This document shows, piece by piece, positions 1 through 10,310 of a stretch of 39,259 nt of DNA. Position numbers and translations under genes: made by a program. This stretch comes from Branchiostoma floridae (taxonomy: Eukaryota; Chordata; Leptocardii; Amphioxiformes; Branchiostomatidae), in the NCBI RefSeq assembly GCF_000003815.2, contig NC_049983.1, positions 4,117,764 to 4,157,022 on the forward strand, given 5' to 3'. The notes under the pieces are model-generated. The model made no database searches. It was not told the DNA's origin and was given only the letters and a program-made list of their open reading frames with translations. Within the stretch, counting starts at the first letter, position 1. Each line of letters opens with the position of its first letter.

Positions 1-443
1 AGTTTTAAAAATTCAGGTGGTGGATATAATATGGCGGAGCCTATCTCGTATCTTAGATGTGCATGACGTCATTTTATGACGTCATTATGACGTCATCGAT
101 GTTGCTATTGGCAATACAAGTCGTAATAAAATTATTATTCTGTTATCTGCACTTATTGTTACATTTTTGTAGTATAATATAACTTGAAGTTTTCTGAGAA
201 TACCCTTTTTTCATGGGTCCGGCCAATATAATCAAATTGATGACGTAATAATTACGTCATCTTACGTCAACGTAACGTCAAACGTCAAATACTTGTCATA
301 TATTATGTCGATATAATGTCCTGAAAATTTGGTGGCCCTCGGCACGTCGTTCGAGAGTTAGAGGACTTAGAAGTGGAGGGCCTCAAAAGCCCCCCCCCCC
401 CCCCCGGTCCAGGGATGACCAAAAAAGCCCGGTCTGAATAGGG
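1..443 (-). mobile_element. TTAA-type MITE, family 2, partial
   Basis: The right end reads CCCGGTCTGAATAGGG followed by TTAA (444-447). The interior contains clustered TGACGTCA motifs (68-97), then a stretch matching 26230-26570, then a C homopolymer. The left end lies outside the window. The terminus CCCTATTCAGACCGGG starts with CCC and is flanked by TTAA, again piggyBac-like. Confidence 0.5.
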
Positions 444-483
444 TTAAGACAAGGGCATAGGATTTAAAAGTATACATTTCTTG

Positions 484-710
484 TCAAAATTGGCCAAAAA
501 TCACAAAATAACTCATTTTTCAAGTAATGTATGCAAAAAGTGTTCAAGCCATTCTAGGGACATATGTCCAATGCATCTCTGTACCAAATTGCAGGTCATT
601 AGGTTGGAATGTAAGGGCAATGTAGCCAAAAATATACTAGTACCTTTTTTGTCGGAATGGTCAAAATGGCCGAAAACTCCCAAATAACTCAATTTTGAAG
701 TGACGTTTGC
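484..710 (+). repeat. Direct repeat of about 50 bp, spacing about 176 bp
   Basis: The segments beginning at 484 (TCAAAATTGGCCAAAAATCA) and at 660 (TCAAAATGGCCGAAAACTCC) are diverged copies that both run into CAAATAACTCA-like sequence and end near GTNTGC. The 68-codon open frame across it is not convincing as a gene. Confidence 0.45.
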
Positions 711-2279
711 CTGTGGTATGGCTAAAATATGATAATAGATTCGTGATTATCATCATACTACTAACATTAAACGATAACGTAGACAAACTATATAAGCAGA
801 TTAAAGAAAACCTATTATCATTATATAGTAAAGGGAGAAAGGTTGATATCGGAAAACTACAAAAACAAGCAAAGAAACGCAATTGAAAACAAACCATGCA
901 GAACAATAACACATAATTAGCATAAAATATGAAAACATTTTAAACCCGAACAAAATCGAACCGTGCAGAAGAACATAACAATTATGATGCAAACATTTCT
1001 AAAAGAGCGCGGCAGACCAAGAACACAGCTGAGTCTTCATTCGAAGGCAATATGAACATTTGTTTCAGAGTGCGGTTGTCATTATGCATGTAGAATATTT
1101 ACTTCTTTATATCTGTACCTTAAGAGCCTTAGATTAGTCTTACTAATAAGGTGATGTTGATTGTCTGAAGCTGGCTGTTTGAATATTAATGTTCAACAAG
1201 GAGGTTGTTTACTCGTTTTGTTTTTCATGACGCCGTTTGAAACAGATTATTAAAGAAGATTAGGCCACATCAAAGTATTCCTTGGTTCTCTTAGTGAAAT
1301 AGAAGTAAACAAGAACCAGGTACTCTGTTATATATTGACCGGGAAACATTCTTCAGGAGCCAAAGTCAATATTCTAGGCTGGCTGGGACTTCGAGCATTA
1401 CATTTTAGATGATACGCTCGTAAGTGCATCAATAAAATGGAACAATTAGGCAGCAAGAACAGCATTCACTGGTGGGACGACAATATGAGTATTTGCGGTT
1501 CGTTCATGTCCTAAATGGCAAAAGCGGTTATTTTTTCAACTTAGAAAAAAGATAAAGAAATCCAGAGAAATCAAATTGGTGCGTAACTGATCAAAAACGG
1601 AGACGATGAGGTGGTGAAGGCTGGTCGGGAGCACGCCCTACCACCATTTTTATAAATTCGTGTAAAGTGCAGTTTTCAACGATCGGGACCTGTCAACGGA
1701 TTGATCCCATAGACAGTTTCGTCGGTTTGACATTTTCTTGGAAGTGGCGTTGCTGTTAATGTTACAAAAGCAGACATTTTTTTTTTCCACGACGTTTTGG
1801 CAGCTCAGCTTACAGTCACTTATATGAGGGCATAAAGAACTGCTTTACACCAGGTGATTTCTGATAATGCACTTACCTTCCGTTTCTCTAAACATACCTC
1901 TCAAGTTGGACAGAATATCTTCAGTTGCCACTTTCTGGGTAAGGCCGTCACAAAGAGCTGTACTGAGACTTCTTGTTGCAGTTGTGACTCCTCCCAGATG
2001 CGAGCTCGGTGTGGTCGTTACGCGACGGAATGGAGAAAAGAATGTTTAATTAGTCTAGCTTAGGAGGGCGTGTTGATTGCCTGAAGCTGACGTCACGAAG
2101 GCTCCTCGAATGAACGTTACAAAGGCGACATCTGTCGAGGGACCAGGCAACTGAATGTCGTCCCATAGAAGTGGCAATAAGGGGCACTTTACACGGCTTT
2201 CATCACTTTACTCAGGTGAAAATGAGTACCTAGTAATTGCCAGAGAGGAGAGAAGAGACTCGGAAGCTATATTACGGCT
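711..2279. other. Stretch without a recognised gene
   Basis: AT-rich sequence with only short frames. A phrase near 1150-1180 (GTTGATTGTCTGAAGCTG) recurs near 2071-2088 (GTTGATTGCCTGAAGCTG), so part of it is repeat-derived. Nothing else could be supported. Confidence 0.4.
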
Positions 2280-2556
2280 GGATACCAGGCTAATTATTAC
2301 TTATTCATGATTTGTATTAATATTGTTATCATTAGTAGCATTTATTTGTTGTCATTATCGTTATTGTTAACATCAGTTTCATTGCTATTGTTATTCATTA
2401 ATCTCATTTATTGTATGTTAATTTTCTATTTGCATGTCACCATATGTACATGTTTCAATTCAATTTATGCAATGTAGGGCCCCACTGCAACGTAGTGTGA
2501 ATCAGTGAGTGGACTACCCTGGGTAAAAATGACAGAAATAAATAAAATGAATCAAT
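2280..2556 (+). mobile_element. Probable 3' tail of a non-LTR retrotransposon
   Basis: AT-rich interior followed by GGACTACCCTGGGTAAAAAT and an A-rich end with ATAAATAAAATGAATC. A 'TACCCTGG' block followed by a short AAATAAA-like repeat is typical of CR1/L2-class 3' ends in deuterostomes. No coding sequence remains. Confidence 0.35.
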
Positions 2557-2627
2557 GGACATCAAGGACACGAAGCGTTTCTTGATACCATGTAATGCTT
2601 TATTTGATACAATACCTTACGCTTACA

Positions 2628-2938
2628 GGTGGCCCTAGCATAAGCTTTTCAGGGGCTATGTGACTTTGAAGTTGGTTCAGGCATAAAAACAACTTTACCC
2701 GGTCTGAATAGTGTTAGTGCAAAATGTGGTCCCCATCATCTTTTGCATAAATTATGATAATGAGCTAGAATTATTCTTATCTAATCATGTCAAACTGTTC
2801 CACATAGATTAATGAAGCTATACATATATACAAATCACAAAAAGAGTCATAAAAAACTGTATTTGTATAAATGTGATGGGGTCAATTTTGACCCCATACG
2901 GTAATCTACGTTACAAAAAAGGTATGGTGGTTTGAGGG
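2628..2938 (-). mobile_element. piggyBac-like MITE, family 1, terminal fragment
   Basis: The right end TGGTGGTTTGAGGG followed by TTAA (2939-2942), with the subterminal GGGGTC palindrome and the internal stretch around ACCCGGTCTGAATAG, matches the element at 20702-21674 in the same orientation. The other end is missing. Confidence 0.65.
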
Positions 2939-3259
2939 TTAATCACACATGCAGTGATCACTAATCACTCACATCTGTTCCTCTATTCTCAACTTAAACC
3001 TTGTGAAAGAGGTGTGTAATACCAGCACAAACAATATGTTTTCTTTGTAAAGGCAAATAAGGAAGGAAAAATAATATAATTATCTGATACATCATAGATT
3101 CAAATGATCAAGAAGGTCATATTATGTTATTGTAAACACCAGCACAAACATTTATGTATTCCCTGTTAAGTGTATATAGGAATTATAATTACCTGATAAA
3201 TCATAATATTACATTCAATTGGAGTAGGCAATGAGGTCGTTATTGGACTACACTGTAGG

Positions 3260-3640
3260 TCATATCACAAGTACTGTGATGGTGAAGGCTACGCTATCAC
3301 ATAACGTTACACCCAAACTAATCTGTTTCCATGTCTCGGTCCACGAACGATGCGATAATTTGTCTGGCTGAACGTGACACTTGAGGAAAGTACAGTCAGC
3401 GGCATCCGACGATATTATAGCCAGACTGGGTGCGGCTTTATGGGTGAGGAATCCCCCTTCCATAGTCAACTTCTCTCTGATTTCCAACCACTTCTGTTGG
3501 TGGCCTGTCGGCGACAGTTTGCTCCGACTTGGGAAGTTCACATCTGTGTTAGTGATCTCAGTTTCCTCCGGACAGTACGATTCTCGGATTGTCCGCTCCA
3601 TGAGCAGCAAAGCGCTGCTGTTGAATGCGTAGAATTTCAT
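3260..3640 (-). CDS. Candidate first coding exon of an unrecognised gene
   Basis: A 126-codon open frame from an ATG at 3638-3640 (MKFYAFNSSALLLMER...) to a stop at 3260. The frame is open for a further 24 codons upstream of that ATG. I recognise no family. Composition is protein-like in the first 90 codons (charged, with QQKWLEIREKLTMEGGF), and it lies directly behind a promoter-like cluster on the same strand. A first exon with a donor near GGTGTAACG (about 3309-3316) is possible, but no downstream exon was found between 1 and 3260. The overlapping plus-strand frame of similar length means chance cannot be excluded. Confidence 0.3.
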   Translation of the reverse strand: MKFYAFNSSALLLMERTIRESYCPEETEITNTDVNFPSRSKLSPTGHQQKWLEIREKLTMEGGFLTHKAAPSLAIISSDAADCTFLKCHVQPDKLSHRSWTETWKQISLGVTLCDSVAFTITVLVI

Positions 3641-3675
3641 GTCTATTCGCGTAAAGTTTGTCAGTTCAAGGACAA

Positions 3676-3775
3676 GACAGCAGTTCAAACATGGCGGCCT
3701 GGCAGGCTGAGAAAATTGAACTTAGCGCGGGAAAGGGTCGGTGTGGCCAAAATGACGCGAGCCTATTGGTTCTCG
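3676..3775 (-). promoter_or_regulatory. Promoter-like cluster: CCAAT, E2F and YY1 motifs on the minus strand
   Basis: Reading the minus strand: an inverted ATTGG at 3765-3769 gives CCAAT, TTTCCCGCGC at 3725-3734 matches the E2F consensus, and GCCGCCATGTTT at 3687-3698 matches the YY1 consensus, with the ATG in a strong initiation context. That ATG opens only an 8-codon frame, which would be an upstream ORF for the frame starting at 3640. This arrangement is typical of TATA-less promoters. Activity is inferred. Confidence 0.4.
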
Positions 3776-3814
3776 TCAGGATAGCGGAAGATCGGAATGT
3801 GAGGTTCGGGGGGG

Positions 3815-3925
3815 GGGGGGTGCTTTTGATCCCTGTGCCAACTTTGATGTCCTATAACGCCAGAACGGCTTATGCTAGAGCCACCAAATTTGTTGAGTTT
3901 TTCTGAAATATTGTTGGCAACAATT
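3815..3925 (+). mobile_element. Fragment of a dispersed repeat
   Basis: A G homopolymer followed by CCNGTGCCAACTTT, ATAACGCCNGAACGGCTTA and a TTCTGAAAT phrase also occurs at 25760-25850, showing a shared dispersed repeat. It lies just upstream of a 92-bp tandem repeat. Confidence 0.45.
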
Positions 3926-3944
3926 TCACAAAAATCAACTGGCG

Positions 3945-4203
3945 TTCTGTATCCAGATCCCTCGCAGTGCTGAGAATTCACATCAGGTGGTGTAAGCTAA
4001 GGTACAGGCCACCTGCTGCAGTTGCTGCATCTGGCCTTCTGCATCCAGATCCCTCGCAGTGCTGAGAATTTACTTCAGGTGGTGTAAGCTAAGGTACAGG
4101 CCACGTGCTGCAGTTGCTGCATCTGGCCTTCTGTATCCAGATCCCTCGCAGTGCTGAGAATTTACATCAGGTGGTGTAAGCTAAGGTACAGGCCACGTGC
4201 TGC
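3945..4203 (+). repeat. Minisatellite, 92-bp unit, about 2.8 copies
   Basis: ATCCAGATCCCTCGCAGTGC recurs at 3951, 4043 and 4135, exactly 92 bases apart, with only a few differences between units. The third copy breaks off at CCACGTGCTGC. Confidence 0.9.
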
Positions 4204-4639
4204 TTCTAATGACTACTTCTGTGGTGGTAGCTCTTGTCATACACTGCTGACGTTCACATTCCACCAGCTCGGGAAACACGTTTGAAAAGGAGTGCTGACT
4301 TACTTTGTCTTCGTGCTTGCAGTAAAGATCTTCACGGTTTTGAACTGAGACGAAGAAACAGGCTGAACATGACAAACAGCGGGCATCGGGTCCCCTCTTC
4401 AGGCACGTCTTGACGGTCACCCCGTAAAAGTGGCAGTCAAGGAGCGGGGTTTTCAGTCATAGATACCGCCGTCACTTGTGGCCACCCAAGCTCGTACAGG
4501 GTACAGGACACAATTTTGTTAAAGTCAAGATATATATTTTTCAGCTTTGTTAGATACTGAATGACAATGTTCAGCTTGACGTGCTGCATTCGATTTTGAC
4601 GGAATGTGAGTAAAAATAACATGTATTTACAATTAATAA

Positions 4640-5007
4640 TGACATTGCCCGCCATCTTGGATTTTGAGCCATGACGTCATCAAATTGGCATAAATTATGA
4701 ATATTTAATTAGAAATGCAAATTAAAATTACACAGGATGTTAATGATACTGATAAACAAGTGTGGTCTAGCAATAAAACCATGAAATCCCATAATTCAAA
4801 CTGAAATTACTAAATTTGGTAAATAATGCCTGTCAGAAACCCGTTGCCATGGCAACACGAAACATTACAAACTAAAAATTTTGACAGAGTTGTTGCCAAC
4901 CACATTTTAGGAAAAGTCACAAAGTTTCGTAGTCCTAGCGCACTTTGTTCGGCAGTTATACGACGTCAAAGTTGGCGCGAGCGCTTTTAGACACCCCCCC
5001 CCCCCCC
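4640..5007 (-). mobile_element. Relative of the family 1/2 MITEs, partial
   Basis: Contains GCCATCTTGGATTTTG, TGACGTCATCAAATT and a perfect GTTGCCATGGCAAC (4843-4856), in the order seen inside the element at 20702-21674. The segment 4885-5000 (CCACATTTTAGGAAAA through TTGGCGCG) matches 20350-20435. It ends in a C homopolymer. Confidence 0.55.
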
Positions 5008-5640
5008 CACTCCCCACCCCCCCTCCACTGTTACATAACTGTAGAACTGTTATTGGTTGTGATCGCTTCTGGGTTTATACTTTTTACTAAAGTTAGGTAA
5101 CTAAATTTCCAGAACCAACAGAGATAAAGGTGCCATTCCGAGCGGTACGTAGCTGGCTTTTATCCTTTTCGATAGTCGGATTGTGAATGCAAAGGGCATT
5201 GTTGTGGGTAGCTCACAACTTGTTATCTACATGTAGATTGACACTAGTGGCAAAAGAAGCTGACTGGGATGGCTGCAGGAAAGGTTTCCGCACTTTTAGT
5301 TGTTAACTGGAAAGCAGGCCGAATGATAATGAGGCCGAATAAACAGACAGCGGGACATCTCGTAACCTATCTTACAACACCGAAAGAATCCCGACGTTTT
5401 TGCCGTCCGTACTGACCCTAGGTCCCAAGACCCCAACCCTGTCGCATCTAGTTTTCGGCGGCTCCAGGAATCGTCAAAAAACCTTACGAAAACTAGATAT
5501 CCAGGATTCGTACTTCCGGTGCCGTCAATCATGGTGATTGACAGGACAGAAAACAGTAATTATGCACGCGCCTGTTTCCATATTTGGGTCGACCTCGCGA
5601 TACTTCGCGAGACTCTAGCTGCGAGAGTTTCAAAAGTTGC
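5008..5640. other. Stretch without a recognised gene
   Basis: No convincing coding sequence. One TAGATATCCAGGA palindrome-like motif lies near 5496-5508, related to the arrays at 9720 and 13700. Confidence 0.35.
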
Positions 5641-5658
5641 CCGAACTTCTTGGAGTCA

Positions 5659-5691
5659 GCACGTCACCGGAACGTACTGCGCCTGCGCGAA
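5659..5691 (+). repeat. Left arm of the 33-bp inverted repeat enclosing the A/B array
   Basis: The 33 bases are perfectly complementary to 9403-9435. The arm contains GTCACCGGAAC and TGCGCCTGCGC, the latter resembling an NRF1 site. Confidence 0.75.
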
Positions 5692-5852
5692 AAGTATAGA
5701 CATGCTAAACCTTGCTAAACCCCTGGTTTACTAAAGGGCCGCATTTAAGAAAATACGTGCGTATATAAGGGTAAAATCCCGTGTACGTTTTACATGAAAC
5801 CATGTCTCTAACATATACTGTGCAACAAGCGGGATTTCCATGCAACGTTGAA

Positions 5853-6328
5853 GGTAGCAGAACACAGTATTAGTGGGCGAACCCCGGGGTGTATGACGCG
5901 GGTACATAAAATAGTACGGATAAACTTGTTGAAGGAGAGGTAAAAAGCCTTATTTGAGGGGCAGCCAGATATAACCTGTGCTACGTGGTCACGGAAGGTG
6001 TCGACTCTGAGACTGCATGGTTTGGATTGTGAAAGTTTTCTATTTTGTGTATAAATGCGCTCCATTACGCAACTGCCTTTCTAGCGTGAGCCGGCTGCAG
6101 TTCTGTGACCTCCGCAGAGGGGCATTTCAAAGAGGGCGTGAGAAGACGATACGCCGACAGTATTTTTTTGTTTTTTAATATATTGTGGCTTGTACCTTCA
6201 ACTCAAACATATCCGATTTTGGTATTCCAAAAGTGCACCCTACTATATTTTTCATTGCGTCGAAGCTAGTCACCTTGAGGCCCTTAACTATAGAAATCCC
6301 CATAGGCCGAAAACTGTGTTCTGCTACC
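5853..6328 (+). mobile_element. Element A, copy 1 (476 bp, terminal inverted repeats)
   Basis: Starts GGTAGCAGAACACAGT and ends with its complement ACTGTGTTCTGCTACC. Flanked by TTGAA on the left and TTCAA on the right. It has short open frames on both strands but no recognisable transposase, so it looks like a non-autonomous DNA transposon. The superfamily is not assigned: the TIR does not match a family I know. Confidence 0.7.
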
Positions 6329-6333
6329 TTCAA

Positions 6334-7369
6334 CCGCAACGGGTATTGGCCAAAAACTGACAAAAGCGTTATATTTGGGCAAAGTTGCTTGGTATGTCAG
6401 GTCCTGGCGTAGACTCCCTTGAAATAAGCCTGTTTGTTCTACCGTCAGACGGCCGTTGCCATGGCAACGGCCACTTTGGGCCTTTCCCTATGCTTAACTA
6501 TGGGACTTAGTGTGAAAGCGCCTTTGGCCCGAAACTCGCACCCCCCCCCCCTTTTTCTGCGGCAACTAACCTTGAATCTAACCCTAAATCACTCCTAACG
6601 TAACAGCAGACACAGATTGTCTCCGTTTTAATGAAAAGAGCAGCCAGAATAGTGAATTTGATCAGATAATGAGACCACTAAATGGCCCGTTCTGTAAGCC
6701 CTGTACGGGGCCTACCTAGTGGCAGGTGCCAAAGTATAAAGTTGCCGAAATCTCAGCAACCGCTTGAAAGTGGGGAAAGTTAATTGGCAGAAGTTTACAT
6801 CTTTACTAGTTTTGTTGTCTGAACGAAAAAAAATCCAAGGTCAAGTTCGTTCAACCGCAACGGGTATTGGCCAAAAACTGACAAAAGCGTTATATTTGGG
6901 CAAAGTTGCTTGGTATGTCAGGTCCTGGCGTAGACTCCCTTGAAATAAGCCTGTTTGTTCTACCGTCAGACGGCCGTTGCCATGGCAACGGCCACTTTGG
7001 GCCTTTCCCTATGCTTAACTATGGGACTTAGTGTGAAAGCGCCTTTGGCCCGAAACTCGCACCCCCCCCCCTTTTTCTGCGGCAACTAACCTTGAATCTA
7101 ACCCTAAATCACTCCTAACGTAACAGCAGACACAGATTGTCTCCGTTTTAATGAAAAGAGCAGCCAGAATAGTGAATTTGATCAGATAATGAGACCACTA
7201 AATGGCCCGTTCTGTAAGCCCTGTACGGGGCCTACCTAGTGGCAGGTGCCAAAGTATAAAGTTGCCGAAATCTCAGCAACCGCTTGAAAGTGGGGAAAGT
7301 TAATTGGCAGAAGTTTACATCTTTACTAGTTTTGTTGTCTGAACGAAAAAAAATCCAAGGTCAAGTTCG
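6334..7369 (+). repeat. Repeat B, copies 1 and 2 in tandem
   Basis: Two direct copies of 516 and 515 bp (6334-6849 and 6855-7369) joined by TTCAA. Each begins CCGCAACGGGTATTGG and ends GGTCAAGTTCG. Each contains a C homopolymer and a 22-bp palindrome around GTTGCCATGGCAAC. No gene was seen in them. Confidence 0.85.
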
Positions 7370-7374
7370 TTCAA

Positions 7375-7850
7375 GGTAGCAGAACACAGTATTAGTGGGC
7401 GAACCCCGGGGTGTATGACGCGGGTACATAAAATAGTACGGATAAACTTGTTGAAGGAGAGGTAAAAAGCCTTATTTGAGGGGCAGCCAGATATAACCTG
7501 TGCTACGTGGTCACGGAAGGTGTCGACTCTGAGACTGCATGGTTTGGATTGTGAAAGTTTTCTATTTTGTGTATAAATGCGCTCCATTACGCAACTGCCT
7601 TTCTAGCGTGAGCCGGCTGCAGTTCTGTGACCTCCGCAGAGGGGCATTTCAAAGAGGGCGTGAGAAGACGATACGCCGACAGTATTTTTTTGTTTTTTAA
7701 TATATTGTGGCTTGTACCTTCAACTCAAACATATCCGATTTTGGTATTCCAAAAGTGCACCCTACTATATTTTTCATTGCGTCGAAGCTAGTCACCTTGA
7801 GGCCCTTAACTATAGAAATCCCCATAGGCCGAAAACTGTGTTCTGCTACC
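7375..7850 (+). mobile_element. Element A, copy 2
   Basis: 476 bp, essentially identical to copy 1 and exactly 1522 bases further on. Flanked by TTCAA on both sides. Confidence 0.75.
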
Positions 7851-7855
7851 TTCAA

Positions 7856-8891
7856 CCGCAACGGGTATTGGCCAAAAACTGACAAAAGCGTTATATTTGG
7901 GCAAAGTTGCTTGGTATGTCAGGTCCTGGCGTAGACTCCCTTGAAATAAGCCTGTTTGTTCTACCGTCAGACGGCCGTTGCCATGGCAACGGCCACTTTG
8001 GGCCTTTCCCTATGCTTAACTATGGGACTTAGTGTGAAAGCGCCTTTGGCCCGAAACTCGCACCCCCCCCCTTTTTTCTGCGGCAACTAACCTTGAATCT
8101 AACCCTAAATCACTCCTAACGTAACAGCAGACACAGATTGTCTCCGTTTTAATGAAAAGAGCAGCCAGAATAGTGAATTTGATCAGATAATGAGACCACT
8201 AAATGGCCCGTTCTGTAAGCCCTGTACGGGGCCTACCTAGTGGCAGGTGCCAAAGTATAAAGTTGCCGAAATCTCAGCAACCGCTTGAAAGTGGGGAAAG
8301 TTAATTGGCAGAAGTTTACATCTTTACTAGTTTTGTTGTCTGAACGAAAAAAAATCCAAGGTCAAGTTCGTTCAACCGCAACGGGTATTGGCCAAAAACT
8401 GACAAAAGCGTTATATTTGGGCAAAGTTGCTTGGTATGTCAGGTCCTGGCGTAGACTCCCTTGAAATAAGCCTGTTTGTTCTACCGTCAGACGGCCGTTG
8501 CCATGGCAACGGCCACTTTGGGCCTTTCCCTATGCTTAACTATGGGACTTAGTGTGAAAGCGCCTTTGGCCCGAAACTCGCACCCCCCCCCCCTTTTTCT
8601 GCGGCAACTAACCTTGAATCTAACCCTAAATCACTCCTAACGTAACAGCAGACACAGATTGTCTCCGTTTTAATGAAAAGAGCAGCCAGAATAGTGAATT
8701 TGATCAGATAATGAGACCACTAAATGGCCCGTTCTGTAAGCCCTGTACGGGGCCTACCTAGTGGCAGGTGCCAAAGTATAAAGTTGCCGAAATCTCAGCA
8801 ACCGCTTGAAAGTGGGGAAAGTTAATTGGCAGAAGTTTACATCTTTACTAGTTTTGTTGTCTGAACGAAAAAAAATCCAAGGTCAAGTTCG
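7856..8891 (+). repeat. Repeat B, copies 3 and 4 in tandem
   Basis: Copies 7856-8370 and 8376-8891, near identical to copies 1 and 2, differing mainly in the length of the C homopolymer. The A-B-B block of 1522 bp is therefore itself duplicated. Confidence 0.85.
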
Positions 8892-8896
8892 TTCAA

Positions 8897-9372
8897 GGTA
8901 GCAGAACACAGTATTAGTGGGCGAACCCCGGGGTGTATGACGCGGGTACATAAAATAGTACGGATAAACTTGTTGAAGGAGAGGTAAAAAGCCTTATTTG
9001 AGGGGCAGCCAGATATAACCTGTGCTACGTGGTCACGGAAGGTGTCGACTCTGAGACTGCATGGTTTGGATTGTGAAAGTTTTCTATTTTGTGTATAAAT
9101 GCGCTCCATTACGCAACTGCCTTTCTAGCGTGAGCCGGCTGCAGTTCTGTGACCTCCGCAGAGGGGCATTTCAAAGAGGGCGTGAGAAGACGATACGCCG
9201 ACAGTATTTTTTTGTTTTTTAATATATTGTGGCTTGTACTTTCAACTCAAACATATCCGATTTTGGTATTCCAAAAGTGCACCCTACTATATTTTTCATT
9301 GCGTCGAAGCTAGTCACCTTGAGGCCCTTAACTATAGAAATCCCCATAGGCCGAAAACTGTGTTCTGCTACC
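8897..9372 (+). mobile_element. Element A, copy 3
   Basis: 476 bp, again 1522 bases after copy 2, with at least one substitution near 9240. The left flank is TTCAA and the right flank TTGAC. Confidence 0.75.
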
Positions 9373-9402
9373 TTGACAAAACCAAGCCCCAAACCACCAG
9401 GG

Positions 9403-9435
9403 TTCGCGCAGGCGCAGTACGTTCCGGTGACGTGC
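9403..9435 (-). repeat. Right arm of the 33-bp inverted repeat enclosing the A/B array
   Basis: Exact inverted copy of 5659-5691, lying 31 bases beyond the end of the third A element. Confidence 0.75.
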
Positions 9436-9724
9436 TCTTGGAGTCGGGCTGCGAAGCGCTTTGTACCGGACCGGAGCAATGTAGGCAGGTCTATGGGATA
9501 AAAATGAGATACAGAAAACAGTGAACACGCAGCCAGAATTTGTCCTTATAGCCTGGTGAGTGACCTATCTATATACAAAAAATTATGTTTATACGATCAC
9601 AAATATCTAACCCGGAAGTGACCACTGCCCTCCCCATAAACATTGGGAGACATCTTCCATAGCTACGAAAATGTTCATTCCGTTCGGAAATGTGACCTTC
9701 GCGGTCAGGTCTGTTTGAGCCGTA

Positions 9725-9825
9725 TTCTGGATATCCAGGACGCGTCCTGAGCCTGTTCAAGCCGTTTTCTGGATATCCAGGATGCGTCCTCCTGTTCAAG
9801 CCGTTTTCTTGATATCCAGGATGTG
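9725..9825 (+). repeat. Tandem array of CTGGATATCCAG palindromes, left locus
   Basis: Three units of about 40 bp, each with TTCAAGCCGTTTTCTGGAT-like sequence, with GATATCCAGG at 9730, 9772 and 9811. Each unit carries a self-complementary TGGATATCCA core. Confidence 0.75.
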
Positions 9826-10029
9826 GACCAGGCCTTGTGTGACAAAGGGACGCCAGTTGGATGCTATTAACACGTTACCGTGAATGTGTCGCTATACGGA
9901 AAACAACAGTAACTTTATCCCATCTTGACTGCCATTTGTTAATTCATTACGCAAAAAGCATTTTGGCCTGATACGTAAGTAACATGTTAATATCAAAGTA
10001 TCATTATCAACATTCGTTTAAGTTCTGTA

Positions 10030-10310
10030 CACTACACGAAAAAGCGAATATCTGGGTCGAATACTCCTGTATATAAACCCGGATATTCAAAATATGTGGC
10101 CGATAACGGGCATATGCCGTCCGTTTACTTGGTATAGACGGACCTGCATATGACCCGGAGATTCAAAACTATTAGTGTGCGGGACATATGGAGGCCGATA
10201 ATGCCTGCATATGTGCCTGGCTATCCCGGTACATGTCCGCCCATGTCCACTCATCCGACCCAAATTTCCTGCATATGCCTGCCTATTCGGGACATGCACC
10301 CTTGTTAGCA
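10030..10310 (+). repeat. Left arm of a long complex inverted repeat, rich in CATATG motifs
   Basis: Contains CACTACACGAAAA (10030-10042), CCCGGATATTCAAAA and many GCATATGCC/GGACATATG-like words. The same words occur in reverse order and orientation at 13330-13508. Confidence 0.6.

Noticed and set aside
3374-3784. 136-codon plus-strand open frame
   Set aside because: It overlaps the minus-strand candidate, and the promoter motifs are oriented for the minus strand. I could not find any family resemblance.
4181-4453. Cysteine-rich minus-strand frame of about 90 codons with a possible donor AAAGTAAGT
   Set aside because: It partly overlaps a 92-bp minisatellite, no acceptor was found, and the cysteine spacing fits no family I recognise.
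6185-9501. Short open frames repeated at 1522-bp intervals (for example 75 and 90 codons)
   Set aside because: They lie in the TIR element A on both strands and recur only because the DNA is duplicated. There is no transposase-like motif.
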